Part shown: piece by piece, positions 6,852-14,633 of the stretch
Numbering within the stretch: position 1 is the first letter of the stretch
Layout of the letters: every line of letters starts with the position of its first letter
Source: Eubacterium sp.
Lineage (GTDB): Bacteria; Bacillota; Clostridia; Lachnospirales; Lachnospiraceae
NCBI GenBank assembly: GCA_017616955.1
Contig: JAFZXD010000163.1
Coordinates: 1 to 14,633 of the forward strand
Length of the DNA stretch: 14,633 nt
Direction of reading: 5' to 3'
The notes under the pieces: model-generated
Told to the model about the DNA's origin: nothing
The model's database searches: none
The model's input: the letters and a program-made list of their open reading frames with translations, nothing else
Program-made: the position numbers and the translations under genes

Positions 6852-8036
6852 TTATCCGATCCTCCTGACTGCAAACCTGCCACTGACAGGGCCTGCAAGA
6901 ATTCCGATCACTCCCGCTATAATAAAAAGAAATACAAGAGTTTCCGGATTTGGAATCAAAAACGGAATACTAACGGAAGAACTGATAAATGTCTTAAATG
7001 GAAATAGAACAATCGAAACCAGACTCACACCCAAAACACTTCCGATAAAACTTATGATCAATGTTTCTTTTAAGATAAGCTTTCTGATCTGTTTATCCGT
7101 AGCACCGACCATCTTCATTACGTCATATCTGTCTTTTCTCTCATTTATTGAAAGCGCAAATGTAACATCAAGTATGATGACAGTAAGAATCAACAGCATA
7201 CTAAGGAGCAGATACAATAAAACTTTAAATCCTCCCAGCCCGGATTCTATCGAGTTCGTCATACTCCTTGTCTCTATAACCTGAAGTCCGTCCAACTTAG
7301 ATCTAATATCATGTTTTACCTGAGATGGTTCATATCCGTATTTTACACGAATCATTATTGAAGAGATTCCTTTATCTGGATTGATACCATCCGGAAATGT
7401 AAAGCCTTTATTCTTAGCTGCATCAAACAAAACTTGAATCGTTTTCATATTTGCAAAAACTGCCTGATCTAGACCTGTTCCTGTTTCTTCGAGCTGAGCC
7501 GAAACTTTAAAATGTTTTTCAAAGAACCTGATTTCACCGTTTTCCGGTATATCGATGTCACTTCCGACAATAATCTGATTATCATCAAGAAGACCTGCAT
7601 GAGCGCCATACATTTCCCTAATCCATGGATTAACGGTAAAGTCACTCGCTTCATCTATACCAATAAACTGAACAGGGATATCGCAGCATCCCTGATTAGA
7701 TGAAGTCAGATAAAACTGTGCGGATATTCTGTCTATCCCTTCAATATCAGCCTTGCTTAGTTCATCAGCAACCTCTCGTTCAAGATAGAAATAACTGGGT
7801 TCTCCTTTTATCAGAATTCCCTCTGCGCTACCTTCATAGTCAAGAGGTACTATCATCAGGTCAGCGCCCATTCTTTCACCAAGACATCTGATGCCATTTT
7901 TCAGACTAAATAGAATCAGTCCGCCGGCCAGAAGACTAAAGGTTAGAACTGCTACTATGGCAACTGTTCCGGCGAACCTTGCTTTCTTTCTTTTAATAAA
8001 TGAAAATATAATTTTTATATCATTCAGATTATTCAT
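6852..8036 (-). CDS. FtsX/MacB-family ABC permease
   Basis: 394-residue membrane protein with the FtsX/MacB layout: an N-terminal membrane helix at about residues 20-42, a large extracellular MacB-like periplasmic core domain (about 45-270), then three membrane helices in the last 120 residues. The intracellular loop SINERKDRYDVMKMVGATDKQIRKLI is the classical FtsX signature where the LolD-type ATPase docks. The extracellular domain carries an adjacent Cys pair in NQGCCDIPVQF. It begins 9 bp after the DUF4418-like gene and ends immediately before the ATPase gene, forming one complex with it. A role in membrane handling, export or transfer of a ligand to or from the lipoprotein or DUF4418-like partner can be imagined, but no substrate can be read. 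Confidence 0.9.
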   Translation of the reverse strand: MNNLNDIKIIFSFIKRKKARFAGTVAIVAVLTFSLLAGGLILFSLKNGIRCLGERMGADLMIVPLDYEGSAEGILIKGEPSYFYLEREVADELSKADIEGIDRISAQFYLTSSNQGCCDIPVQFIGIDEASDFTVNPWIREMYGAHAGLLDDNQIIVGSDIDIPENGEIRFFEKHFKVSAQLEETGTGLDQAVFANMKTIQVLFDAAKNKGFTFPDGINPDKGISSIMIRVKYGYEPSQVKHDIRSKLDGLQVIETRSMTNSIESGLGGFKVLLYLLLSMLLILTVIILDVTFALSINERKDRYDVMKMVGATDKQIRKLILKETLIISFIGSVLGVSLVSIVLFPFKTFISSSVSIPFLIPNPETLVFLFIIAGVIGILAGPVSGRFAVRRIG

Positions 8037-8045
8037 TTTAATTTC

Positions 8046-8534
8046 TTAAGCCTCTGAAGCAGCCTTTTCCTGAAGTGAATCTTCTTCACTTCCGTTAGAA
8101 ACCAATTTAAGACCAAGTGATAAAATACCTGTCAGTCCAACAATTACACCGATAAGTATAAGCGCAGGTCTTGTAACCATATGGCAATGCATATGAGCAC
8201 TTTGACACACACCAATGATAAAAGTAGGAATACCTACAGCTATAACTCCAAGAATAATTCTTACAAGATCAAGTATTGATTCAAATCCTGAATTCTTCGC
8301 TTCATATTTTGTTTCTGTAATAAGTGATATGATACTGATCAGAATAAGAACGATACCTGTCACAAGTGAAGCTGTCGGAATACCATGACATGGTGGTCCA
8401 CCTGCCATAGAACCCATATCGCCCATCTCTGAACCCATTTTCATATTTGCTCCGCATACATGTAAAAATGTATAAGGACCGATAGCAAGTACAAGTCCTG
8501 CTGCTAATCCAAGTATGTTTTTTAACTTATTCAT
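8046..8534 (-). CDS. DUF4418-like Cys/His/Met-rich four-helix membrane protein
   Basis: 162 residues with about four predicted membrane helices (roughly 7-27, 55-73, 88-112, 123-145) and a charged Glu/Lys-rich tail. Two segments outside the helices hold many metal-type ligands: HVCGANMKMG...MGDMGSMAGGPPCHG after helix 1, and GVCQSAHMHCHMVTRPA after helix 3. This pattern fits the DUF4418 family as I recall it, but the family call is from memory. Two Cys-His regions on the same face could bind a metal ion or heme, or form disulfides. It lies between the SsuB-like ATPase and the FtsX-type permease genes, and DUF4418/FtsX/LolD probably work as a unit. The ribosome binding site is weak (AAAGGGA), with a 57-bp gap upstream. 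Function unknown. Confidence 0.75.
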   Translation of the reverse strand: MNKLKNILGLAAGLVLAIGPYTFLHVCGANMKMGSEMGDMGSMAGGPPCHGIPTASLVTGIVLILISIISLITETKYEAKNSGFESILDLVRIILGVIAVGIPTFIIGVCQSAHMHCHMVTRPALILIGVIVGLTGILSLGLKLVSNGSEEDSLQEKAASEA

Positions 8535-8570
8535 TTTCTTAATTCCCTTTGTATATTTTATTATTTTGTA

Positions 8571-8591
8571 GCTATAAAGCTACTTTATATC
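8571..8591 (-). promoter_or_regulatory. degenerate operator-like palindrome before the DUF4418 gene
   Basis: GCTATA-N9-TATATC (plus strand) matches the operator consensus except for one outer base. The 4-bp-spaced hexamer on the minus strand is AAATAA, not a good -10. A small 5-bp hairpin GTAGC/GCTAC (8568-8583) overlaps it. Possibly a weak internal site that lets the DUF4418-FtsX-LolD-lipoprotein part be tuned separately, or chance. Confidence 0.3.
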
Positions 8592-9380
8592 TTAGATAGT
8601 ATATTCCGGCTGAGGAAGTTCCGTTGCAAGATGGAACTTCTCCAACAGTTTCTTTCTAAGTTCTATATAATCCGGCCCATTTCTGTGACGAGGATGATGC
8701 ATATTTACATCGATTATCTCGCTTATCCTTCCGGGTCTTGGCGTCATTATGACGATTCTGTCAGACAGATAGAGTGCCTCATCAACATCGTGTGTAACCA
8801 ATATCATGGTTGCCCCGGTTTCTTTCCTGATCTCCAAGATTTTATCCTGTAGATCTGCCCTTGTGAAGTTATCAAGCGCTCCCATTGGTTCATCAAGAAG
8901 CAGCACCTCCGGGTCATTTATAAGAGATCTTGCGATAGCAACTCTCTGTGCCATACCACCACTTATCTGATGAGGATAAACATTTTCAAATCCTTTTAGT
9001 CCGACCATCTCGATGAACTCAGGAATCCTATCTTTATTCTCTTTATATACATGTCTGGCTTTAAGACCGGCTGCTATATTCTGCTCAACGGTAAGCCATT
9101 CGAACAGACCGCCCTGCTGGAATACATATCCTCTCTTTGGATCTGCTCCCTTTATCTCTTCACCACTAAGTTTCAGTGTTCCGGACTGTGGCTTATCAAG
9201 TCCCGCAATGAGTCTCAGAAGTGTTGTCTTACCACATCCCGATGCCCCTATGATGGATATAAACTCACCTTTCTTCACATCCAGATTCACATTCGACAGA
9301 GCTATGGTTTCTGTCTCTGCATCTTTATATATTCTGTTTACATCCTTTATCTCAAGGATGATGTCATTGTCTTTACTCAT
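8592..9380 (-). CDS. SsuB/TauB/NrtD-type ABC importer ATPase
   Basis: About 262-residue cytosolic ATPase of the nitrate/sulfonate/taurine importer subfamily. Walker A GASGCGKTT at residues 45-53; Q-loop VFQQGGLFEW; signature ISGGMAQR; Walker B VLLLDEPMGALD; H-loop VTHDVDEAL; then IVIMTPRPGRI, characteristic of the SsuB/TauB/NrtD group. ATG 9380 is chosen because AAAGGAG lies 8 nt upstream and it overlaps the permease TGA (ATGA, 9377-9380). A TTG start at 9401 would put the ribosome binding site inside the gene. It forms the classical importer pair with the permease gene before it. The nucleotide-binding motifs are intact. Confidence 0.92.
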   Translation of the reverse strand: MSKDNDIILEIKDVNRIYKDAETETIALSNVNLDVKKGEFISIIGASGCGKTTLLRLIAGLDKPQSGTLKLSGEEIKGADPKRGYVFQQGGLFEWLTVEQNIAAGLKARHVYKENKDRIPEFIEMVGLKGFENVYPHQISGGMAQRVAIARSLINDPEVLLLDEPMGALDNFTRADLQDKILEIRKETGATMILVTHDVDEALYLSDRIVIMTPRPGRISEIIDVNMHHPRHRNGPDYIELRKKLLEKFHLATELPQPEYTI

Positions 9381-10369
9381 CTCACCACTCCTTTCTGCCA
9401 ACGAAGCATATGCTTCTGCAATAACTCAATAAGATTGGTTATGATACTGAAAAGAATGGCCATAACTATGATAGCTGCAAATACTTTGTAGTATGCACTC
9501 CACACTTTAGATGCATTTATATAATAACCGAGTCCTCCGGGCTGCCCCATCATCTCCGCCATGACAAGTGTGGTAAATGCATATCCATTTGCTGTTGTAA
9601 TTCCTGTAAATATCTGAGGAAGCGCATGAGGAAGTGCAACATGATATACCAGATACCATTCATTTCCGCCAAGCGTTCTTCCTGCTTCAAACTGTGTCTT
9701 AGGTGTACTTTCAACTCCGGCTGCTGTTAGTGTAGCCACCAGAATCCATACGGCAACTGCTATAAGAAATACAGCTGCAGAAAAAGGTGTAGGAAGAAGT
9801 GTCAGGGCAAATGGCATCCAAGCTACCGCCGGAATAACTCCCAAAACCTTAAGTACCGGACTTACCCAATAGCTGACTTTAGGAAACCATCCTACGAGAA
9901 CTCCTGTTATAATTCCGGCAAATGTACCGCTGATGAATCCAACAAGATAAAGTCTAAGTGAATACAAAGTGTTCTGAAGAACAAAGTCTCCCTCTGCTAC
10001 AAAAGCTTCCATAATTCCGGCAGGTCCCGGAAAGAATGGCTGAGTCAGCACCTGATATTTTGTACCAAGTATGTCCCACAGAAGAAGCAGAAGTCCCATA
10101 ACAAATCTGAACGGCGCCGCCTTTTGATACTTTTTCCTGCGTTCCTTCGAATGTGCATCCACTATTCCTATCACAATATAGAGGACAATAATAGCTATGA
10201 GAACAACTCTGTAAGCCTGATTACTGTTTATTTCCGTACCAAATAATTGATGTGGTTCAAATGTTACCCCTTCTGCCTTCTGGGGTATAAGAATATTTAA
10301 AATTGCTGCAATAGCAAAACCTATAGTTGTTATTATTATTGATAATATATGTTTAGTCTTTTTGTTCAT
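9377..10369 (-). CDS. SsuC/TauC-type ABC importer permease
   Basis: 330-residue membrane protein of the BPD_transp_1 (SsuC/TauC/NrtB) group. The importer core starts near residue 130 (NTLYSLRLYLVGFISGTFAG), has the EAA loop EAGRTLGGNEWYLVYHVALP and ends with a conserved LPHALPQIFTG plus two helices. The N-terminal 125 residues carry two or three additional hydrophobic segments and a basic stretch (KERRKKYQKAA), so it is longer than ordinary SsuC (about 260). It follows metY by 41 bp with an AAGAGG-type ribosome binding site and overlaps the ATPase gene by 4 bp. It imports the ligand delivered by the operon's lipoprotein; the substrate is likely a sulfonate or other small organic acid, which sequence does not settle. 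Confidence 0.9.
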   Translation of the reverse strand: MNKKTKHILSIIITTIGFAIAAILNILIPQKAEGVTFEPHQLFGTEINSNQAYRVVLIAIIVLYIVIGIVDAHSKERRKKYQKAAPFRFVMGLLLLLWDILGTKYQVLTQPFFPGPAGIMEAFVAEGDFVLQNTLYSLRLYLVGFISGTFAGIITGVLVGWFPKVSYWVSPVLKVLGVIPAVAWMPFALTLLPTPFSAAVFLIAVAVWILVATLTAAGVESTPKTQFEAGRTLGGNEWYLVYHVALPHALPQIFTGITTANGYAFTTLVMAEMMGQPGGLGYYINASKVWSAYYKVFAAIIVMAILFSIITNLIELLQKHMLRWQKGVVR

Positions 10370-10410
10370 TTATCTACGCCTCTTCTTTTGTCTAAAGTCA
10401 GAGACAACTC

Positions 10411-11709
10411 TTATAATCCTGCAGCGGCAAATGCCTGCTCAAGATCTTCGATCAGATCCTGTGCATCCTCAAGTCCAAGAGACAGTCTGATAGTTTCATC
10501 ATGTATATCTGCCGCGTTCTGAAGTTCAGGATTTAGTTCTGTATGTGTTGTTGAAGATGGATTAATAATAAGAGACTTGGCATCTCCTATATTTGCCTGG
10601 AATCCCCAAACTTTAACTGCCTCAAGGAACTTAGTCCTCTCTTCTATGCCACCCTTAAGACCGAATGAAAGTATTCCACCCGCTCCTTTAGGGAAGTATT
10701 TATCAGCAAGAGCTTTATATTTATTTCCGGTAGCAGACGGATGCTTAACCCAGAGAACCTCTTTCCCAAGTCTTGACTCAAGGAACTTAACAATCTTCTC
10801 TGCATTATCAACCTGCTTCCGGACTCTTTCCGAAAGAGTCTCAAGTCCGAGCAGTACCAGGTATCCGCTGAACGGAGCAAGTGCCGCACCAAGATAGTTC
10901 AGATGTATACTTCTGATTCTTCCGGTAAATGGACCATCAGGGAAAACATCAAGATATCTTCTCGGTTCACCCTGCTGACTTCTGAGGAAGTAAGGCGTAT
11001 CTCTAAACTGTGGGAACTTGTCACTGTCGAAGTTGAAACTATTGTTCTCAACTATTATTCCAGCTATGACATTTCCATGACCCGAAAGTCCCTTGGTTGC
11101 AGAATAAATAACTACATCTGCACCATATTCAAATGGATTCAGAAGGTAAGGTGTTGCAAGCGTGTTATCAACGATAAGCGGAATGCCTGCCTTATGTGCA
11201 ACTTCAGCGATAGCTTCGATATCAAGGATAGTCGCATTCGGATTTGTAAGACTCTCTATATAGATGACTTTTGTATCCGGCTTTATGGCCTTTTCAAAAC
11301 TTGAAGCATCATCAGGATCATCAACCAAGTCAAACTCAACATTACTCTCACGAAAAACCTGATTAAGACTATCAAGTGCTCCACCGTAAAGACGTGGAGT
11401 CGTAAGTATTCTGCCGCTCCCTGCTGTGATATTCAGAAGTGAATATGTAACAGCTGCCATACCGGAAGCCAGTGAAACCGCAGCTGTTGCTTCATGAAGT
11501 TCTACAAGACGCGCTTCAAGAACATCCGTTGTCGGGTTAGAAAGTCTTGTATACAGAGGATCCCAGCTGTCAAAAGCAAAGAGATCATCCGATCTGGATA
11601 CTGTTCCGAGTTCAAATGCTGTTGTAGCATATATCGGAACCGAAACAGCGTAATTATGATCAGCAGGATTATAACCTGCGTGTAATTTCTTAGTATCAAA
11701 ACGTGCCAT
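10411..11709 (-). CDS. metY: O-acetylhomoserine (thiol)-lyase, MetY-type
   Basis: 432-residue PLP enzyme of the Cys/Met-metabolism family. It joins O-acetylhomoserine with sulfide to give homocysteine, or with methanethiol to give methionine. The Schiff-base lysine is K206 in SATKGLSGHG; D181 (VDNTLATPYL) holds the PLP ring; YTRLSNPT (residues 53-60) and LYGG (108-111) supply phosphate and ring contacts. The length of about 430 and the GHGNVIAG motif favour the MetY sulfhydrylase branch over cystathionine gamma-synthase/lyase (about 380-400). GAGAGGAG lies upstream of ATG 11709. It follows the aminotransferase gene by 50 bp and shares its operon and promoter. Beside a NifB/NifH pair and sulfur transporters it probably assimilates reduced sulfur or methanethiol into methionine. 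An O-acetylserine or phospho-ester acceptor cannot be excluded. Confidence 0.88.
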   Translation of the reverse strand: MARFDTKKLHAGYNPADHNYAVSVPIYATTAFELGTVSRSDDLFAFDSWDPLYTRLSNPTTDVLEARLVELHEATAAVSLASGMAAVTYSLLNITAGSGRILTTPRLYGGALDSLNQVFRESNVEFDLVDDPDDASSFEKAIKPDTKVIYIESLTNPNATILDIEAIAEVAHKAGIPLIVDNTLATPYLLNPFEYGADVVIYSATKGLSGHGNVIAGIIVENNSFNFDSDKFPQFRDTPYFLRSQQGEPRRYLDVFPDGPFTGRIRSIHLNYLGAALAPFSGYLVLLGLETLSERVRKQVDNAEKIVKFLESRLGKEVLWVKHPSATGNKYKALADKYFPKGAGGILSFGLKGGIEERTKFLEAVKVWGFQANIGDAKSLIINPSSTTHTELNPELQNAADIHDETIRLSLGLEDAQDLIEDLEQAFAAAGL

Positions 11710-11759
11710 ATGATATCTCCTCTCAAAACTGTGCCATTATTTCATGCATGACTGACTTA

Positions 11760-13088
11760 TTATCCGATGATCTCATCAACGTATTTGATTGCGTCATCCA
11801 GAATCTCAAATGCTTCATCCAATTCTTCTTTTGTGATAATAAGAGGAGGAGCTACCAGGATATGTGAACCACCGCCGAATGTAAGTATTCCCTTTTCTCT
11901 CAGGTATGCAAGAAATGTATTAAGGAAAGGTTTTCCGTCCTTTGTTGTTTCTATAATCTCTCTTGTTTCTTTGCTGTATGAGAACTCTATTGCTCCGAAA
12001 AGTCCGATCGATCTTACATCGCCAACAGATACATGCTTTTCTTTAATCTCAGCAAGCTTCTCTTTGAGATATGGTTCAAGTTCCAACACATGCTCTCTTA
12101 CTCCAAGTCTCTTATATTCATTTATGCATCCGATAGCAGCTGCTATTCCAACCGGGTGAGCATTATATGTAAGTCCTGCTGTAAATGGATTCTCATCGTA
12201 GTAATCAGATATTTCCTTACTTATGATCACACCGCCAAGTGGTGCATATGAACTATTAACACCTTTTGCAAATGTTATGATATCCGGTTCAATCTCTTCT
12301 CTCTCTATTGCGAACCACTCACCACTTCTGAGGAAACCTGCCATAACTTCATCTGCTACAAAAAGTATTCCGTACTTCTTTGTTATTTCCCTTACTCCCT
12401 TAAGATATCCCTTTGGATACTGGTATACTCCGTTACTTCCCGGGACTGATTCGATAAAGAGTGCTGCGATCTTTTCAGGTCCTTCCTGAATGATCTGATA
12501 TTCAAGTCTGTTAAGGAAATGGTTTGTAGCTTCTTCCTCTGATGCAAACTTAATATCGTATCCGTAAAGATGAGGTGCTGCAAACTTAACGAAGCCCGGA
12601 ATAGTCGGTGAAAGCGAAGCTCTGTCAGGCTCTCCTGTAAGACTTGATGCTCCGTATGTTCCGCCATGATAAGACTCATACTTTGAAAAAATCTTATCTC
12701 TTCCTGTATATGCCTTTGCAAATCTTATAGCAAACTCATTTGCATCTGAACCACCAAGTGTGAAGAGAACCTTTCCGGCATTCTTTGGTGCAAGCTCTTC
12801 GATGATGATCTCTCCAAGCTCACCTCTTCTGTCAAATGCATGCTTAGGTGCGACATATGATAGTGTCTCAACCTGATCCTGAACTGCTTTTATAACTGCT
12901 TTATTATTGTGACCTATATTTACATTTACCAGCTGTGAACCGAGATCAATGTATGACTTACCTTCATCATCCCAAACTCTGACTCCGTCAGCCTTCTCAA
13001 TATAAAATGGCTTATACTCCTTCTGTGTATATCCTGTAAATGAAAACAGCGTATATTTTTTTGCCTTTTCCAATGCTTCCTTACTCAT
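11760..13088 (-). CDS. class III PLP aminotransferase (taurine/omega-amine type candidate)
   Basis: 442-residue cytosolic aminotransferase with fold type I. PLP lysine K275 lies in FAKGVNSSYAPLGG; the ring-binding aspartate D246 is in FVADEVMAGF; the phosphate cup is GGSDANE (112-118) and YHGGTYGAS (140-148); TYNAHPVG closes the second-subunit site. The start at 13088 follows GGAGGAAAAGAAAG; an upstream TTG at 13121 would place the ribosome binding site inside the gene. First gene of the long operon, with its promoter at 13168-13198. Class III enzymes transfer an omega-amino group from taurine, beta-alanine, GABA or diamines, or act on ornithine derivatives. Because the downstream genes encode a sulfonate-type importer, taurine is a reasonable candidate substrate, giving sulfoacetaldehyde. 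The sequence alone does not prove this. Confidence 0.85.
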   Translation of the reverse strand: MSKEALEKAKKYTLFSFTGYTQKEYKPFYIEKADGVRVWDDEGKSYIDLGSQLVNVNIGHNNKAVIKAVQDQVETLSYVAPKHAFDRRGELGEIIIEELAPKNAGKVLFTLGGSDANEFAIRFAKAYTGRDKIFSKYESYHGGTYGASSLTGEPDRASLSPTIPGFVKFAAPHLYGYDIKFASEEEATNHFLNRLEYQIIQEGPEKIAALFIESVPGSNGVYQYPKGYLKGVREITKKYGILFVADEVMAGFLRSGEWFAIEREEIEPDIITFAKGVNSSYAPLGGVIISKEISDYYDENPFTAGLTYNAHPVGIAAAIGCINEYKRLGVREHVLELEPYLKEKLAEIKEKHVSVGDVRSIGLFGAIEFSYSKETREIIETTKDGKPFLNTFLAYLREKGILTFGGGSHILVAPPLIITKEELDEAFEILDDAIKYVDEIIG

Positions 13089-13167
13089 CTTTCTTTTCCT
13101 CCGTTTTATGTCTTTTTTCAATGAGCATATGTTACCATCTACACTTGTTTTTGTCTTATCCCAAGAT

Positions 13168-13198
13168 ACTATGTCCGGTTATAAGACCTCGTTATAAC
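13168..13198 (-). promoter_or_regulatory. operator-promoter block before the long sulfur operon
   Basis: A perfect inverted repeat GTTATA-N9-TATAAC spans 13178-13198. After 4 bp on the minus strand comes CATAGT (13173-13168), a fair -10. The 33-nt hairpin copy C ends only 4 nt upstream of the operator. The predicted leader is about 70 nt. This block would drive the aminotransferase, metY, both ABC modules and the binding lipoprotein. Confidence 0.75.
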
Positions 13199-13202
13199 AA
13201 AT

Positions 13203-13235
13203 GTGGACAGTTGAAATCAGATTTCAACTGTCCAC
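13203..13235. repeat. palindromic repeat copy C
   Basis: A perfect palindrome with 16-nt arms GTGGACAGTTGAAATC around a central A. On the minus strand it starts 11 nt after the nifH-like stop, but the sequence after it is ATTTGTTAT, a poor T-tract. On the plus strand it is followed by TTTTTGAAAAA. It lacks the 15-nt flank shared by copies A and B. It may weakly terminate the nifB-nifH transcript or merely be a repeat. Confidence 0.8.
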
Positions 13236-13246
13236 TTTTTGAAAAA

Positions 13247-14086
<840 letters not shown>

Positions 14087-14114
14087 TCAAACTCCTTCTG
14101 TCTATGATTATTTT

Positions 14115-14633
14115 TTATCCATGTGAAAATGTATTATCCAGCTTCACTTCTTTCAGATATATCTGTTTGGATATATCTCTTCCTCCCGGAATTCCTATAG
14201 CATCGGCTCTACACCTCTGACAATGCCTGAATACCTTTATATACTTCTCCGCCTGTGCTCTCACCTCATACAGTTCTTCGCATGACGGTTCACTGCACCA
14301 TGACAGCTCATGCTGAGGAATAAGCGGGATAATGTTATAAATCTGTGCTCCGAGCTTCGAAACCGTTTCGGCTACTTTCGGCACATGTGTCTTATTTATC
14401 TCGGGGATCAAGACTGTATTAACCTTTACTGTAACTCCGCCTTTCGCCACCTTCTCTATTCCCTTAAGCTGATTCAATATAAGTATTTCAGCAGCTTCTA
14501 TTCCTGTAATAACCTTGCCTTTCCATATGATGTGATCGTTAATCTGTGACTGAATGACCGGATCAATGGAGTTAACTGTTACCGTCAACGAATCTATACC
14601 GACATCGATTATCTCATCAGCTTTCTCGTACAA
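14115..14633 (-). CDS. nifB: NifB-like radical SAM cofactor-biosynthesis protein (5' part cut by window)
   Basis: The 3' 172 codons of a gene that continues past the window edge, so the CX3CX2C radical-SAM cluster motif is not visible. What is visible matches the second half of NifB: DSLTVTVNSIDP (MTVTVN-type strand), the GREAAE-like segment GIEAAEILILNQLKGIE, VKVNTVLIPEIN, and the NifB C-terminal signature FRHCQRCRADAIG with paired cysteines. NifB fuses two Fe4S4 clusters into the NifB-co (L-cluster) precursor used by nitrogenases; MarB is a close relative serving methylthio-alkane reductase. It ends soon after the HCxxC region, so no NifX-like extension is fused. It precedes the nifH-like gene by 34 bp in the same direction and is probably cotranscribed. 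The TTG at the window edge is not taken as the start. Confidence 0.82.
   Translation of the reverse strand: MYEKADEIIDVGIDSLTVTVNSIDPVIQSQINDHIIWKGKVITGIEAAEILILNQLKGIEKVAKGGVTVKVNTVLIPEINKTHVPKVAETVSKLGAQIYNIIPLIPQHELSWCSEPSCEELYEVRAQAEKYIKVFRHCQRCRADAIGIPGGRDISKQIYLKEVKLDNTFSHG

Noticed and set aside
9013..9491. Plus-strand open frames of about 140 codons opposite the SsuB/SsuC-like genes
   Set aside because: They are antisense to well-supported ABC transporter genes, have no recognisable domain or ribosome binding site, and show odd Cys/Ile-rich composition.

Overview
The window (about 14.6 kb, moderately AT-rich) looks like a piece of a low-GC Gram-positive anaerobe, most likely a Clostridia/Lachnospiraceae member. 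This rests on the lipoprotein substrate-binding proteins with Ser/Thr/Glu-rich linkers, strong AGGAGG-type ribosome binding sites, a NifH that reads like the clostridial protein, and a BDH-type iron alcohol dehydrogenase. The family-level call is an inference. Every convincing gene lies on the minus strand, so transcription runs from high to low coordinates.

Layout in reading order: (1) the 3' part of a NifB-like radical-SAM gene (14633-14115) and a complete nifH-like gene (14080-13247), with no nifD/nifK after them. (2) A long operon (13088-5119): class III aminotransferase, O-acetylhomoserine sulfhydrylase-type enzyme, sulfonate/nitrate-type ABC permease and ATPase, a DUF4418-like Cys/His/Met-rich membrane protein, an FtsX/MacB-type permease, a LolD-type ATPase and an SsuA/TauA-like lipoprotein. 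(3) A single-gene unit for a CxxC carboxymuconolactone decarboxylase/AhpD-like protein (4875-4321). (4) metN-metI (4041-2350). (5) metQ followed by an iron-containing alcohol dehydrogenase cut by the window edge (2192-1).

The most informative signal is regulatory. Units 2 to 5 each begin with the same promoter block: a 21-bp inverted repeat G(T/C)TATA-N9-TATA(A/G)C, exactly 4 bp, then a -10-like hexamer (TATAGT consensus). Four copies share this geometry, and a weaker fifth palindrome lies before the DUF4418 gene. This makes the cluster a probable single regulon under one dimeric factor (the T-N11-A symmetry fits the LysR type) that is not encoded here. A 33-nt palindrome also occurs three times, each just upstream of one of these operators. 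Two of the copies, extended to 48 bp, flank the CMD gene as inverted repeats.

Together the genes suggest organosulfur scavenging: import of methionine (MetNIQ) and of a sulfonate-like or other small compound (composite ABC system), PLP chemistry on an amine, and sulfhydrylation of a homoserine ester. A NifB/NifH pair beside a sulfhydrylase recalls the nitrogenase-like methylthio-alkane reductase system, in which released methanethiol is built into methionine. This is the leading hypothesis. It is not proven, because the DK-like genes that would decide it would have to lie outside the window.
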